64,000 nt of DNA, taken from assembly GCF_021390175.1 (NCBI RefSeq), contig NZ_CP090004.1, forward strand, positions 1-64,000, given 5' to 3'. Both the position numbers and the translations under genes were made by a program. The stretch is from Flagellimonas sp. HMM57 (lineage in GTDB: Bacteria > Bacteroidota > Bacteroidia > Flavobacteriales > Flavobacteriaceae). Below the pieces are notes generated by a model that saw only the letters and a program-made list of their open reading frames with translations, was not told the origin of the DNA and did no database searches. Below are positions 32,215 through 40,663 of the stretch, in pieces (within the stretch, counting starts at the first letter, position 1; every line of letters begins with the position of its first letter).

Positions 32215-33400
32215 GTTTATTGCTGTTTTCTACGCAAATAAGGACTATACTCAAAAGCCTTTCAAAAGTAAGTGCTGAAACCTTTTAAAAAAGGGACATT
32301 AAAGGATACTTCTGGGATATATAAAAAAGAAAAAGGTCTGTCGTTCTAATGGTTTTTTATGGTTCTCTTATATTTTTCTATTGCTTGAATGGGAAGCTCC
32401 AGCTTTAGGTAGTCCTTTCTGAAACTGTTCTTAACGATTTTCACATGTTCGAGCACATAGCTAAAATCCTTTTTTAGAGAATCCATTCTATCCTCTAATC
32501 GGTCATATCGGATTCTGGGAACAGTGGTCTCTTCCGTCCACTCTTCCTCTTCATGGCCATTTTCAAATTTCTTTTCTATAAAATCAAAATCATCCTCAAA
32601 ATCACTGTCATTTTCTTGTTCAGCTTGTTGTTCGAACAATGATTGCAACATGGCAACTGTTGGTAAGGTCTGGCTCTTTTCAATATCCTTAATAATGGCT
32701 ATAGTGGCATTGGTACGTTTTCGGTTCTTTATGATTTCGTCTACCATACTTTTCCCGAAACGGTCTGAGGGCAAAAAACCATGCCACTCGAAAAAGTCCA
32801 TCACCATATCCAAAGTTTTGGAATAGCTGTTTGAAACCTTTCTTGAAAAGCTCTTGAACCTTAACAAGGTTTTCTTTTTTATCCGTACCGTTTTAAAATC
32901 ATCCATTTTGAGTTCTTTTTATACCGTATTGTGACAATATTTTTCAGTTTTTTATGGGCTTTTCAGATGTTTTGTGACAATTTGTTTTCTCCTTTCAAAA
33001 CTTATAAAACCCCAAACCCCTTGTAAACAGGGGCTTTACGGAGTAAATGAAAAACGTAGCGCTGCGCCAGCACGTTACCCTCTTGCTCTTCCATTTTTTC
33101 CCGCTGGTCAAAATTCCGAGCCACCTGACTAAAAAGTCAGTTGCTTTTTTCTAAAAAAATTCAATCCTTTTTGATGGGTACTGTTATCGGGAAAGTCAAA
33201 TCAAAAAAAGTAGATAACCGTACTTAAAAAATGCTGTATTCAGCTTCATAAATATAGTCCCTTTATTATCAAAAGAAAAACGTTGTTTGTTCCCGTTTGA
33301 TACGTTTTGGAGCTAAAAAATATGATTCTGGAAAAAACTAAAAAATAAAACACCAGATTTGAGGTGAAGATTTAAAAATTAAAAAATACAATGATGGTGA
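32215..33400 (-). repeat. Mobilisation module copy A (repeat of 45870-47060)
   Basis: About 1.2 kb repeated in element B with roughly 80-90 percent identity by eye. It contains the BfmA-like gene, its upstream TTTGTGACAATTTGTTTT tract, CTGCGCCAGCACGTTACC and the hairpin CTGACTAAAAAGTCAG. The noncoding half is more conserved than expected for spacer DNA, so it may hold an origin of transfer or replication. Confidence 0.7.
32346..32906 (-). CDS. BfmA/BtgA-like mobilisation protein (copy A)
   Basis: A 186-aa basic-then-acidic protein. The N-terminus KTVRIKKKTLLRFKSFSRKVSNSYSKTLDMVMDFFEW is a ribbon-helix-helix-like DNA-binding segment. The middle is acidic (ENDSDFEDDFDF), and a C-terminal helix region contains DRLEDRMDSLKKDF. 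It resembles BfmA/BtgA mobilisation accessory proteins of Bacteroidota, which bind oriT for transfer in trans. A close paralogue is in element B (46004-46555). No relaxase gene is seen beside it, so it may recruit one from a helper element or act in maintenance. Confidence 0.75.
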   Translation of the reverse strand: MDDFKTVRIKKKTLLRFKSFSRKVSNSYSKTLDMVMDFFEWHGFLPSDRFGKSMVDEIIKNRKRTNATIAIIKDIEKSQTLPTVAMLQSLFEQQAEQENDSDFEDDFDFIEKKFENGHEEEEWTEETTVPRIRYDRLEDRMDSLKKDFSYVLEHVKIVKNSFRKDYLKLELPIQAIEKYKRTIKNH

Positions 33401-33576
33401 AATGCTTGTTGAACTGGAAACAACTCGACCTTAGGAAGAGTTGTTCTATTTCAACAATGCCAGGGAAACCTAAAAACAATTTCTTAAGTATGATAAAATG
33501 CTATTATGGTGCTTATTAGTTTAGTTTATTCATATCAGATTTCTATATATAGAAGTGACCAACTATAATCGAAATA
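32907..33576. other. Noncoding region with putative oriT-like hairpin
   Basis: About 670 bases upstream of the BfmA-like gene. The first half is conserved with 46556-47060. Features seen: GTGACAATATTTTTCAG and TTTGTGACAATTTG direct motifs, and the hairpin CTGACTAAAAAGTCAG near 33124. No credible reading frame; a short frame near 33320 is the decayed counterpart of one near 46991. Confidence 0.5.
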
Positions 33577-35439
33577 TTAAAAATGAAAAGCAATTCCTGC
33601 ACTTATGCCAATAGTGTTCATTAGCAAATTATCCACTGGTTCTATGGAAAGGTTTTCATCGCCACGTTCAATAAATGCCTTTTTCCTAAAAAGAAAAAAG
33701 CCGTCTCTTTCCTTAATCAAAAGCCCAGTTTTTGTGTTGAACTGAACATTATAGCCAGCAGCTATAAAATAATGTAGCTTATGGCTCTTTTCAATACTCA
33801 ACTTTAGACTTGGTTGCACCCTAAACCCTCTTTGAGAAAGAAAAACAGCATTTCTATCACTGTCAAAAGATTTTCCATTGAGACTAAAATCAGACGATGC
33901 GTTAAATGTATCTATAAACCAATCAAATTGTTGATACCCCAGTTTTATTCTGGGAGCAATTGTTATGGGTCTGCCATTTGGATTTAGATTAAAAGTCTTT
34001 GAAAGCGATACATCATGAGCGGTGATACCTGTTCGAAATATTTTGCTCTCACCGGCATATCCAATATGAAAATTATCGCTCAATTCATATAGAAATGTGG
34101 AAGTTACACCCAAAGTATTTCTTACCGAGTTGGTCGGTGATGAGTGCTGGACGGTCAAAGCTTGGTTCGGAAAGGCTATATTGTATGGCGCACTTTCTAT
34201 GGGCAAATAGGTAAAATCAACTTCCAATGACAAACGTTGAAGAATATTAAAAAGTTTATTAAAACGACTTTTTTGTGTTTCTTTTCCTTTTGAATTATCC
34301 GCAGATTTAAAAAGTTTCTCATAGTTTTTATTCGGCTGGATAATAGTATAATTGTCCCAAAAGTCGGGGTGATATTCCTTTTGTTCATGCAAAAAAATGT
34401 CATTAAACTGTATCCTTTCCATATAAGGTATATCGGTACTATCGGTCTCTATAGAAGTAGTAATGTACGTACTCGTTAAATTAAGTTGTTTGCCTTTTCT
34501 CTTAAAAGCTGTTTCATAATGGGAACTTTTAAATCGCCACAACTGGTCATCACCAAGTTCATAGGTTGTGGTAAAGTCGAGGAATTGACGATTGTGACCT
34601 GTTATCTCAAAAAATGAATGGTAGTTGTATTCTGCCTTTACAATGGCAAATGTGGAATCCATGATAAAGAGGTTACCGGATAATCTTCCCTTTTTCTTAA
34701 AATATACTTGATAAACCTCCTTGTCGTGTTGTCGTAAAGTATCTTTGATCTTGTACGTATAACCCACAGGATTACCTAAAACACCTTCCCTACGCTGAAC
34801 CACATCGAATCTGTGTACATGATGAGTACCTCCGACAATTCTTGTATGCAGAGAATCTAATAGACTACCTTCGTATTTACGCAACTCGATAAGTTTTACA
34901 TCCCCAGAGCGTTGCTTTTTATCATAGGGTCTTTTAATGGATTCAAGTACGGCTTCTGCAATATAGATGGGTTTCTCTGGATCTTGGTCCCAACTTGTAA
35001 TTTCCCTAAGAAACCCCCGATGCCGTTCTTTGTCTCTTGAGTAATTATTGGGAATGGCACGAATGGCACTTTCAACAAGCTCACGTCCATAATCACGTGA
35101 AAAAAGTGTTACCGCCTGTAATTGTGTTATATCCTCTGTTAATATAATCTTGTTAAATCCTTCGGACGCAATCATTTTTTTTGTCACATAGCCCATTGAA
35201 GAAACTATAAGCCGCTTTCTGATAGTCTCTGAAGCACATACTAATTTAAATTCCCCTTTGTTGTTGGATACGGTTCCAATACGGGTGCCTTCAAAACGTA
35301 AATGGACCAAAGGCAATGCATTGTTCTGCTCATCAACTATCCTGCCTTGGACGCTTATAGTTTGGGAAAAACACATGTTGGAAGACGATAAGATGAAACT
35401 TACCACAAACAATGCCGGAAATAGTTTTAATAAATACAC
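33577..35439 (-). CDS. CarboxypepD_reg-like outer-membrane protein (DUF5686-like)
   Basis: 620 aa. Signal MYLLKLFPALFVVSFILSSSNMCFSQ; a carboxypeptidase-regulatory-like domain at residues about 27-110 (ISVQGRIVDEQNNALPLVHLRFEGTRIGTVSNNKGEF); a DUF5686-type middle (AIRAIPNNYSRDKERHRGFLREIT); and a beta-barrel-like end finishing AGIAFHF, with the C-terminal Phe typical of outer-membrane proteins. It is shorter than usual members. It lies downstream of the GG-leader peptides behind a strong stem-loop, so it may be the immunity or receptor component; that is inference. Confidence 0.75.
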   Translation of the reverse strand: MYLLKLFPALFVVSFILSSSNMCFSQTISVQGRIVDEQNNALPLVHLRFEGTRIGTVSNNKGEFKLVCASETIRKRLIVSSMGYVTKKMIASEGFNKIILTEDITQLQAVTLFSRDYGRELVESAIRAIPNNYSRDKERHRGFLREITSWDQDPEKPIYIAEAVLESIKRPYDKKQRSGDVKLIELRKYEGSLLDSLHTRIVGGTHHVHRFDVVQRREGVLGNPVGYTYKIKDTLRQHDKEVYQVYFKKKGRLSGNLFIMDSTFAIVKAEYNYHSFFEITGHNRQFLDFTTTYELGDDQLWRFKSSHYETAFKRKGKQLNLTSTYITTSIETDSTDIPYMERIQFNDIFLHEQKEYHPDFWDNYTIIQPNKNYEKLFKSADNSKGKETQKSRFNKLFNILQRLSLEVDFTYLPIESAPYNIAFPNQALTVQHSSPTNSVRNTLGVTSTFLYELSDNFHIGYAGESKIFRTGITAHDVSLSKTFNLNPNGRPITIAPRIKLGYQQFDWFIDTFNASSDFSLNGKSFDSDRNAVFLSQRGFRVQPSLKLSIEKSHKLHYFIAAGYNVQFNTKTGLLIKERDGFFLFRKKAFIERGDENLSIEPVDNLLMNTIGISAGIAFHF

Positions 35440-35471
35440 TTAATAGGTAAATAAATTAAGTACGACATAAC

Positions 35472-35508
35472 AAATCAGATATTGCCCAAAGTTGGCAATA
35501 TCTGATTT
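35472..35508 (-). terminator. Stem-loop between peptide genes and downstream gene
   Basis: Perfect 15-base stem (AAATCAGATATTGCC and its complement) with a 7-base loop, followed on the minus strand by TTTGTTATG. Likely a terminator or attenuator that lets the small peptides be made in excess over the 620-aa protein. Confidence 0.65.
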
Positions 35509-35531
35509 TAATGAGCCATTATACTGGCTAT

Positions 35532-35669
35532 CTAAAATTGACCATCGATAATAGCCCAACCAGCAATTACCCCTATAACGAATCCTATCAAACCAAGAAA
35601 CCCTCCATTAGTGTTTTCCTGTTCTGATTTTGACATTTCTTCTACGTTAAATTCTTTTAAATCTTTCAT
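35532..35669 (-). CDS. Double-glycine precursor peptide 1 (bacteriocin-like)
   Basis: 45 aa. The leader MKDLKEFNVEEMSKSEQENT ends NGG, the classic cleavage site of C39-peptidase exporters. The predicted mature peptide is 22 residues, FLGLIGFVIGVIAG then WAIIDGQF, hydrophobic with GxxxG-type spacing, as in two-peptide (class IIb) bacteriocins that pair through helix-helix contacts. It directly follows precursor 2, and the exporter genes lie upstream in the same direction. Antibacterial activity is not shown; a signalling peptide is an alternative. Confidence 0.75.
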   Translation of the reverse strand: MKDLKEFNVEEMSKSEQENTNGGFLGLIGFVIGVIAGWAIIDGQF

Positions 35670-35690
35670 AATTATTGATTTCTTCTTTTA

Positions 35691-35825
35691 TTAACTAGTT
35701 AATAATCCGATTATTATTCCAACGGCTAGACCTATCAAAAGACCTCCGAACAAGCCTCCTCCTTGGATTTGTTGACATTCTTTTTTTTGAAGTTCTTGAA
35801 CTCCCAAAATCTCTAAATTCTCCAT
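35691..35825 (-). CDS. Double-glycine precursor peptide 2 (bacteriocin-like)
   Basis: 44 aa. The leader MENLEILGVQELQKKECQQI ends QGG; the mature part is GLFGGLLIGLAVGIII then GLLTS, very hydrophobic with repeated GxxxG spacing. The leader closely resembles that of precursor 3 (MENLESFGVQELNAKEI), so both should be handled by the same exporter. The promoter region carries the AGCACTCTCA inverted repeat also found before precursor 3. Precursors 2 and 1 are separated by 21 bases and probably cotranscribed. Confidence 0.75.
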   Translation of the reverse strand: MENLEILGVQELQKKECQQIQGGGLFGGLLIGLAVGIIIGLLTS

Positions 35826-36200
35826 TTTTAAAAATTTAAATTAAACATTCATTTTGCAATCAAAACCAAAATTTCTAATGTGCACAGTTCTGAGTTACAA
35901 CATAAATATGAGCATAAGCACTCTCAATTTTTGAGAGTGCTAAAATTTTAACAGCCTTTTCAATATTATCGAACCGTGATTAAAACAAACTATCCAAATC
36001 GACACCCAAAACTCTAGTCTTCAGAACTAACTTTTGGGTATCTTAAATAACACCTAAACCATTAGTGTTTTTTTGTATGTATCACTTGTTGATTACCAAT
36101 GAAGACTTACCCCTTTTCAAAAACCTCAAAAAACACAATTAATGGAAAGAAAACATACTTAATGCTATAAAAAATCAATCTAACAAATTGAAGTTAAATT
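35826..36200 (-). promoter_or_regulatory. Promoter region of peptides 2 and 1, with operator copy 1
   Basis: Contains AGCACTCTCA-ATTTT-TGAGAGTGCT (35917-35941, perfect 10-base arms) and, read on the minus strand just downstream, a -7-like CATATTTATG. About 80 bases around it repeat at 38060-38150. The remaining 36000-36200 shows no gene. Confidence 0.68.
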
Positions 36201-36893
36201 CTATCGTTCAGTTTTAAAAACTGAGGATATTTTATCACTTAGAAAGGTAGAGGTTTCTTTTTTTATGTTGGCAAAATTTTGTCTTCCATACTTTTTAGCT
36301 AGAACGCCATCCTTTAAGTAATAAATATCAGAACATATATTTGTAAGTGATTCAATGATATGGCTGGAAATTAGGATGGTACAACCCTGTTCTTTCTTTT
36401 TTTCAATAATACTTTTAAAAAGCTCAACGCCTTCCATATCAATACCATTAAAGGGTTCGTCCAATATATAAATTGGTCTTTCTAATAACAAGAGTCCCAA
36501 AAAGGATATTTTCTTTTTCATTCCAGTGGAATAATGCTCCACGTACTTAGTTAAAGGCAAATCAAAAACATCTATCAATTCGTGCATATCAGAATTTTTA
36601 TTATCAGATGTTCTTAAGAGAAAATTTAAATATTCTCTTCCTGTGATTTTCGGGAAGAAAAAAGGAACTGTTGGAAGGTAAGCTATGTGATTTTTTATAG
36701 GATCAAAACTACTGAGGATTTCTCCTTCGTACTTTTTTAAGCCACAGATACATTCAAAAAAGGTAGATTTTCCAGCACCATTTCTTCCTATAATCCCATG
36801 AATTTCATGCGGCTCGAAAAATGTATTTACTCCTTTTAATACATGTTGGTTTCCGTAACTTTTCCTTAATTCTTTTACCTCTAAAAAATCCAT
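36201..36893 (-). CDS. ABC transporter ATP-binding protein (self-protection type)
   Basis: A 230-aa single-domain ATPase of the CcmA/LanF-like group. Walker A IGRNGAGKST (residues about 35-44), signature YSTGMKKK (a degenerate LSGGQ, common in this group), Walker B IYILDEPFNGID and H-loop ISSHI. It starts four bases after the permease stop. Two-component exporters of this kind, embedded between bacteriocin precursors, usually give producer immunity by clearing the peptide from the membrane. Confidence 0.83.
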   Translation of the reverse strand: MDFLEVKELRKSYGNQHVLKGVNTFFEPHEIHGIIGRNGAGKSTFFECICGLKKYEGEILSSFDPIKNHIAYLPTVPFFFPKITGREYLNFLLRTSDNKNSDMHELIDVFDLPLTKYVEHYSTGMKKKISFLGLLLLERPIYILDEPFNGIDMEGVELFKSIIEKKKEQGCTILISSHIIESLTNICSDIYYLKDGVLAKKYGRQNFANIKKETSTFLSDKISSVFKTER

Positions 36894-36897
36894 AAAA

Positions 36898-37854
36898 TCA
36901 GCTAGTCATTATTTGTGTTATATTATAAATTGCCTTTCTTTTCAAAAAATAAAAGTATATCAGTGCAATTACTGATAAAAGTGGATTAAAAAAGCCTATT
37001 ATTAATATACCAATAGATATACCAAGGCTTATTTGAATAGAGAATAGATTGTTTAAATATGCATACTTGGACAACATACAATTGATTACTCCCAGGCAGG
37101 AAGCAAAAACCACGAAAAGAACATCTAAATTTTTTGTAAAAAAAACGTTGGGAATGAAAAAAATGACTGATAAAAACAAGGTTTTTTTTAATACTGATCT
37201 TATTTTAAGATGTATAAACTCCGTGCTTTTACACTTCGAAATCCAAATCCAATAAACAGGTTCAACTTTTTGATAGTAAAAACCAATGGTAATTATAAAA
37301 AACACATAACCTGCCGAGGCTAAGTTATAGTTCCCTACAGAAAAACCTATAATACTTATACCTATTGTAATCAAATGAATGTACCAATACTTTCTAAAAC
37401 CTTCAATAAATTCAAAATCTTTCATTAGGAAACTTAAATTTATTTTTTCCAGAATTGAAAACGAAAAATTAAAATAAAAAAAGGAAATCAAAAGTGTAAA
37501 AGTCAAGGCAAAAACTATAGCGTAATAGTAATCTAAAAAAAAGAAAAGAATAAGGAACGGTAGTGCAATCAGTATGTTAATTAAAAATAAACAGCCATAT
37601 CTTTTGCGATAAAAGAACAACCATTCTCTTTCTTTTTTTTTCGGCGTTAACGAATACATTGTACTAACAAACAAAACAGAGGCTATTATCTCTCCATACT
37701 CATAGGCTTCCAATTGCCTTTGAAAAAAAAACAAACCTAAAATCAGTATAGGGTATATTAAGATATGAGGAATACCAAAATGTGAGATTTCCCTATGAAA
37801 TATTATAAACTTATATTTTAAATATGCTATCAAACGTTGAAAACAAAAAAACAT
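36898..37854 (-). CDS. ABC-2-like permease (putative immunity transporter)
   Basis: A 318-aa membrane protein with about eight hydrophobic segments, Lys-rich loops and no soluble domain: the membrane partner of the ATPase encoded four bases downstream. It starts MFFCFQRLIAYLKYKFIIF. The start codon and first Phe codons lie in the 3' arm and U-run of a terminator-like hairpin (37851-37874), and the next Met is about 66 residues later. Its expression should therefore depend on read-through. No specific family could be named. Confidence 0.75.
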   Translation of the reverse strand: MFFCFQRLIAYLKYKFIIFHREISHFGIPHILIYPILILGLFFFQRQLEAYEYGEIIASVLFVSTMYSLTPKKKEREWLFFYRKRYGCLFLINILIALPFLILFFFLDYYYAIVFALTFTLLISFFYFNFSFSILEKINLSFLMKDFEFIEGFRKYWYIHLITIGISIIGFSVGNYNLASAGYVFFIITIGFYYQKVEPVYWIWISKCKSTEFIHLKIRSVLKKTLFLSVIFFIPNVFFTKNLDVLFVVFASCLGVINCMLSKYAYLNNLFSIQISLGISIGILIIGFFNPLLSVIALIYFYFLKRKAIYNITQIMTS

Positions 37855-37874
37855 CTAGTTGTAAAACTAGATGT
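37842..37874 (-). terminator. Intrinsic terminator/attenuator overlapping the permease start codon
   Basis: On the minus strand ACATCTAGTT-TTAC-AACTAGATGT is a perfect 10-base stem followed by TTTTTTGTTTT. The ATG of the permease is formed by the last bases of the 3' arm. It sits 25 bases after precursor 3. Confidence 0.78.
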
Positions 37875-37898
37875 CAAAAAATTACATTTTTATTTGTG

Positions 37899-38036
37899 CT
37901 AGTAAGCCTTATGCGTTCCTAATGGGCCTAAAAGATAGAATGCAACAACTACTGCCAAAGGTAAAAAACCTCCATCAGTTTCTGTAATTTCTTTGGCATT
38001 TAACTCTTGAACCCCAAAACTCTCTAAATTTTCCAT
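37899..38036 (-). CDS. Double-glycine precursor peptide 3 (bacteriocin-like)
   Basis: 45 aa. The leader MENLESFGVQELNAKEITET ends DGG; the mature part is FLPLAVVVAFYLLGPLG then THKAY, hydrophobic with a more polar tail than peptides 1 and 2. Its leader is near-identical in pattern to precursor 2. It has its own promoter with the CACTCTCA inverted repeat immediately behind the regulator gene, and it is followed by a strong terminator, so it is probably the most abundant transcript of the locus. Confidence 0.75.
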   Translation of the reverse strand: MENLESFGVQELNAKEITETDGGFLPLAVVVAFYLLGPLGTHKAY

Positions 38037-38039
38037 TTT

Positions 38040-38150
38040 TTAAATTTTAAATTAAACATTCATTTTGCAATCAAAACCAGAATTTCTAATGTGCACAGTT
38101 CTGAGTTACTTAACAAATATGAGCAAAAGCACTCTCATTTTTTGAGAGTG
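38040..38150 (-). promoter_or_regulatory. Promoter of peptide 3, with operator copy 2
   Basis: Contains CACTCTCA-TTTTT-TGAGAGTG (38130-38150), ending exactly where the regulator gene stops, then a -7-like CATATTTG on the minus strand near 38113-38121. The stretch repeats that at 35860-35945 almost base for base. Confidence 0.7.
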
Positions 38151-38462
38151 TCAAAATTTCAACAACCCTTTCAAAATTTCAAAACTGTTACCTCCAGTAA
38201 TGTTTCTTTCTGAGGTTGCATCCAACTGTTCGATGTAGTAGCCACATCTAAATTTTGTAGGTTCAGTATATACATAGCTTCGTTTATTAAAATCATAGCA
38301 GACAGGTGCATTTAATGCTTTCATGGTCTCTATGATCCTAAAGACAGTGGCCTCTGACACCTGTAATCTTTTCGCTAAATGTTTTGGGGTTCCTGTAGCT
38401 CCCAATTGAATCAATTGATCTATACGTTCCAATAGAGCAATTTGCTTTGTTAGTTTTTTCAT
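38151..38462 (-). CDS. HTH transcriptional regulator of the bacteriocin-like locus
   Basis: A 103-aa protein with an HTH_11-type winged helix: IALLERIDQLIQLGATGTPKHLAKRLQVSEATVFRIIETMKAL (residues about 8-50), then a beta-wing VCYDFNKRSYVYTEPTKF. Too small for an effector domain beyond the C-terminal 40 residues. It lies between the exporter gene and the first operator, and the CACTCTCA inverted repeats before both peptide transcripts are its likely targets. Whether it activates or represses is unknown; the operator lies just upstream of the -7 element. Confidence 0.75.
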   Translation of the reverse strand: MKKLTKQIALLERIDQLIQLGATGTPKHLAKRLQVSEATVFRIIETMKALNAPVCYDFNKRSYVYTEPTKFRCGYYIEQLDATSERNITGGNSFEILKGLLKF

Positions 38463-38503
38463 GCTATCCTTTCAATTTATTATAAATGAGATGTTTTTAT
38501 TAA

Positions 38504-40660
38504 TTAAACCGATTGTGGGATTTGTTGTTGCCAAAGTTTATAGTAAGCCCCCTTTTGTTCATAAAGCTCTTTATGTGAACCTTCTTCTAAAATCCTGCCC
38601 TGTTCAAGAACAACAATTTTATTCGCATTTACCACGGTACTCAACCTATGGGAAATAAGTACAATGGTCTTGTTTTGATTGCGCATCCGTTCAATTGTTT
38701 TCTTCACAAAACTTTCCGAGCTGCTATCTAAAGACGCCGTTGCCTCGTCCAATACCAAAACTTCAGGTTGTTTGTAAAGGGCACGGGCTATAGCAATACG
38801 TTGTCTTTGACCACCCGATAGGGTAGCTCCATTCTCTCCGAGGTACGTGCCGAATCCATTGGGTAAGTTTTCTATGAAATCCAGTATTCCAATATCCGTG
38901 CAGATTTTAAGAATACGATCCATATCTGGTGCATATACTCCCACGGCAATGTTCTGAACCACATTTCCGGCAAAAAGATCAATCTTTTGGGGAACGACGC
39001 TTACCAAATTACGGAGACTTTCATTTTCAATATATTTTAAGTCAATATCACCAATCATAATACGACCGCTTTTTATTAGATAAATATTTTGTAACAATGA
39101 TATCAAGGTTGATTTGCCTGACCCGCTTTCACCTACCAAAGCGGTTACTGCTCCTTTTTCCAATGTTAAATTCAATTCATTGAAAACATCCACTCTTGTA
39201 CCATAGCTGAAGCTTACGTCCTTGAAGATGATATGCCCAATTTTCTCTTTGGTGAGTGCAATTGTTTTATCTGTCTCTTCCCGTTCCAGATCCATGATCT
39301 CAAACAAGCGGTCTGCTGCTATAAGGGCATTCTGGATTTCTTTATTTGCTCCTATTAGGTCGGCCAAGGGTCCAGTGAAGTACCCTATAATGGCATAGAA
39401 CGATAGCAGTTCACCTGGTGTTATTTCGCGATCGATAACAAAGCCCGCTCCCGACCAAAGCAGTATTATGGTAAAAAGCTGGGCTATGGTATTGGAACTA
39501 GTGCCGGAAAAAACAAAGTTTAATGCAGATTTATATCCGCTCTCCAATAGCTTTATAAAACGTGTTTCAGTCTTTATATTCGCAAAATCTTCCAAACCAA
39601 AACTTTTAATGGTTCCTACTGAATTTAGTGATTCCACTAACTGACTTTCCAGGTCAGCGGTCTTTTCCATTACTTTGCGTTCAACTCTTTTGTTGAGCTT
39701 ATTGACAATAACATAAATGAGAATGTATACTGGAATGATAATGAACATGATCAAAGCAAGCTTCCAGTAATAGGTAAACATAATCCCAAAGGAGAATATG
39801 ACTATTAAAACGTTTACCGTTAAATTGAGCGATACACCGTTTATGAAATGCCTTATTTTAACCGCATCATTAATTCTTGATATAATTTCGCCTACACGCA
39901 TTGTATCAAAAAATTGTTGGGGCAATTTCAATAGATGTTTATAATAACCCAATATCAACCGTGCATCGATCTGCTGACCTGTTTTAATGAGAAAAATATC
40001 TTTGAAAGCTCCAATGAACAACTGAACCACTAGGAGGATAATCATTATGACACCCAATAGGTTCAGTAGTTCTATATTATCGTCCACCAATACATAATCC
40101 GTGATCTTTTGAATATATATCGATGTTGAAAAACCTAATAAAGTATACACCAAAGCCCCAATAAACGCTTGGATCAAAACAGATTTATGAGGCCTGAGCA
40201 AAAACCAAAAGCGTTTAAAGACAGAGACTTTTTCATTTGCTTCTTTAAACTTTTCACTCGGCAACATTAGTAATAAAACTCCGGTCCATTCATTTGTGAA
40301 TTCTTCATGAAGGCGCTTTTCCATTTTGCCTGTACCAGGATCCATTATTTTAATATGGGTTTTATCTACAGCATAGATGACCACATAATGGTGTAATTGC
40401 TCTTTGACAACTATATGGGCAATAGCGGGTTTTGGAATCTTAGAGAGGCTCTCAAAATCACCTCTCACCCCTTTTGCTTCAAAACCCAGTTTACCGGCTG
40501 CTTTAATCAGCCCATATACATTAGTGCCCTTTTTGTCCGTTCCTGCATATTGTCGTATTCTGGAAATAGGTGTTTCAAACTTGTAATGTGCGGCAATTGA
40601 CGCTAAACATGCTGCTCCGCAGTCAGTTATATCATGCTGTTTAATTGTTGTTTTTGGCAT
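38504..40660 (-). CDS. Peptidase-containing ABC transporter (bacteriocin exporter/processor)
   Basis: A 718-aa PCAT: an N-terminal C39 cysteine peptidase (C14 in ITDCGAACLA, H91 in QLHHYVVIY, D107 in IMDPGTG), six membrane helices (about 160-430), then an ATPase domain with GESGSGKSTL, LSGGQRQRIAIARAL and LVLDEATASLD. It removes the double-glycine leader and exports the peptide across the inner membrane. All catalytic residues are intact. It lies three bases after the HlyD gene and upstream of the regulator and three GG-leader peptide genes. Confidence 0.93.
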   Translation of the reverse strand: MPKTTIKQHDITDCGAACLASIAAHYKFETPISRIRQYAGTDKKGTNVYGLIKAAGKLGFEAKGVRGDFESLSKIPKPAIAHIVVKEQLHHYVVIYAVDKTHIKIMDPGTGKMEKRLHEEFTNEWTGVLLLMLPSEKFKEANEKVSVFKRFWFLLRPHKSVLIQAFIGALVYTLLGFSTSIYIQKITDYVLVDDNIELLNLLGVIMIILLVVQLFIGAFKDIFLIKTGQQIDARLILGYYKHLLKLPQQFFDTMRVGEIISRINDAVKIRHFINGVSLNLTVNVLIVIFSFGIMFTYYWKLALIMFIIIPVYILIYVIVNKLNKRVERKVMEKTADLESQLVESLNSVGTIKSFGLEDFANIKTETRFIKLLESGYKSALNFVFSGTSSNTIAQLFTIILLWSGAGFVIDREITPGELLSFYAIIGYFTGPLADLIGANKEIQNALIAADRLFEIMDLEREETDKTIALTKEKIGHIIFKDVSFSYGTRVDVFNELNLTLEKGAVTALVGESGSGKSTLISLLQNIYLIKSGRIMIGDIDLKYIENESLRNLVSVVPQKIDLFAGNVVQNIAVGVYAPDMDRILKICTDIGILDFIENLPNGFGTYLGENGATLSGGQRQRIAIARALYKQPEVLVLDEATASLDSSSESFVKKTIERMRNQNKTIVLISHRLSTVVNANKIVVLEQGRILEEGSHKELYEQKGAYYKLWQQQIPQSV

Positions 40661-40663
40661 GTT

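Noticed and set aside
35472..35508. Riboswitch between the peptide genes and the 620-aa protein gene
   Set aside because: A single perfect stem with no further conserved structure; terminator or attenuator is sufficient.
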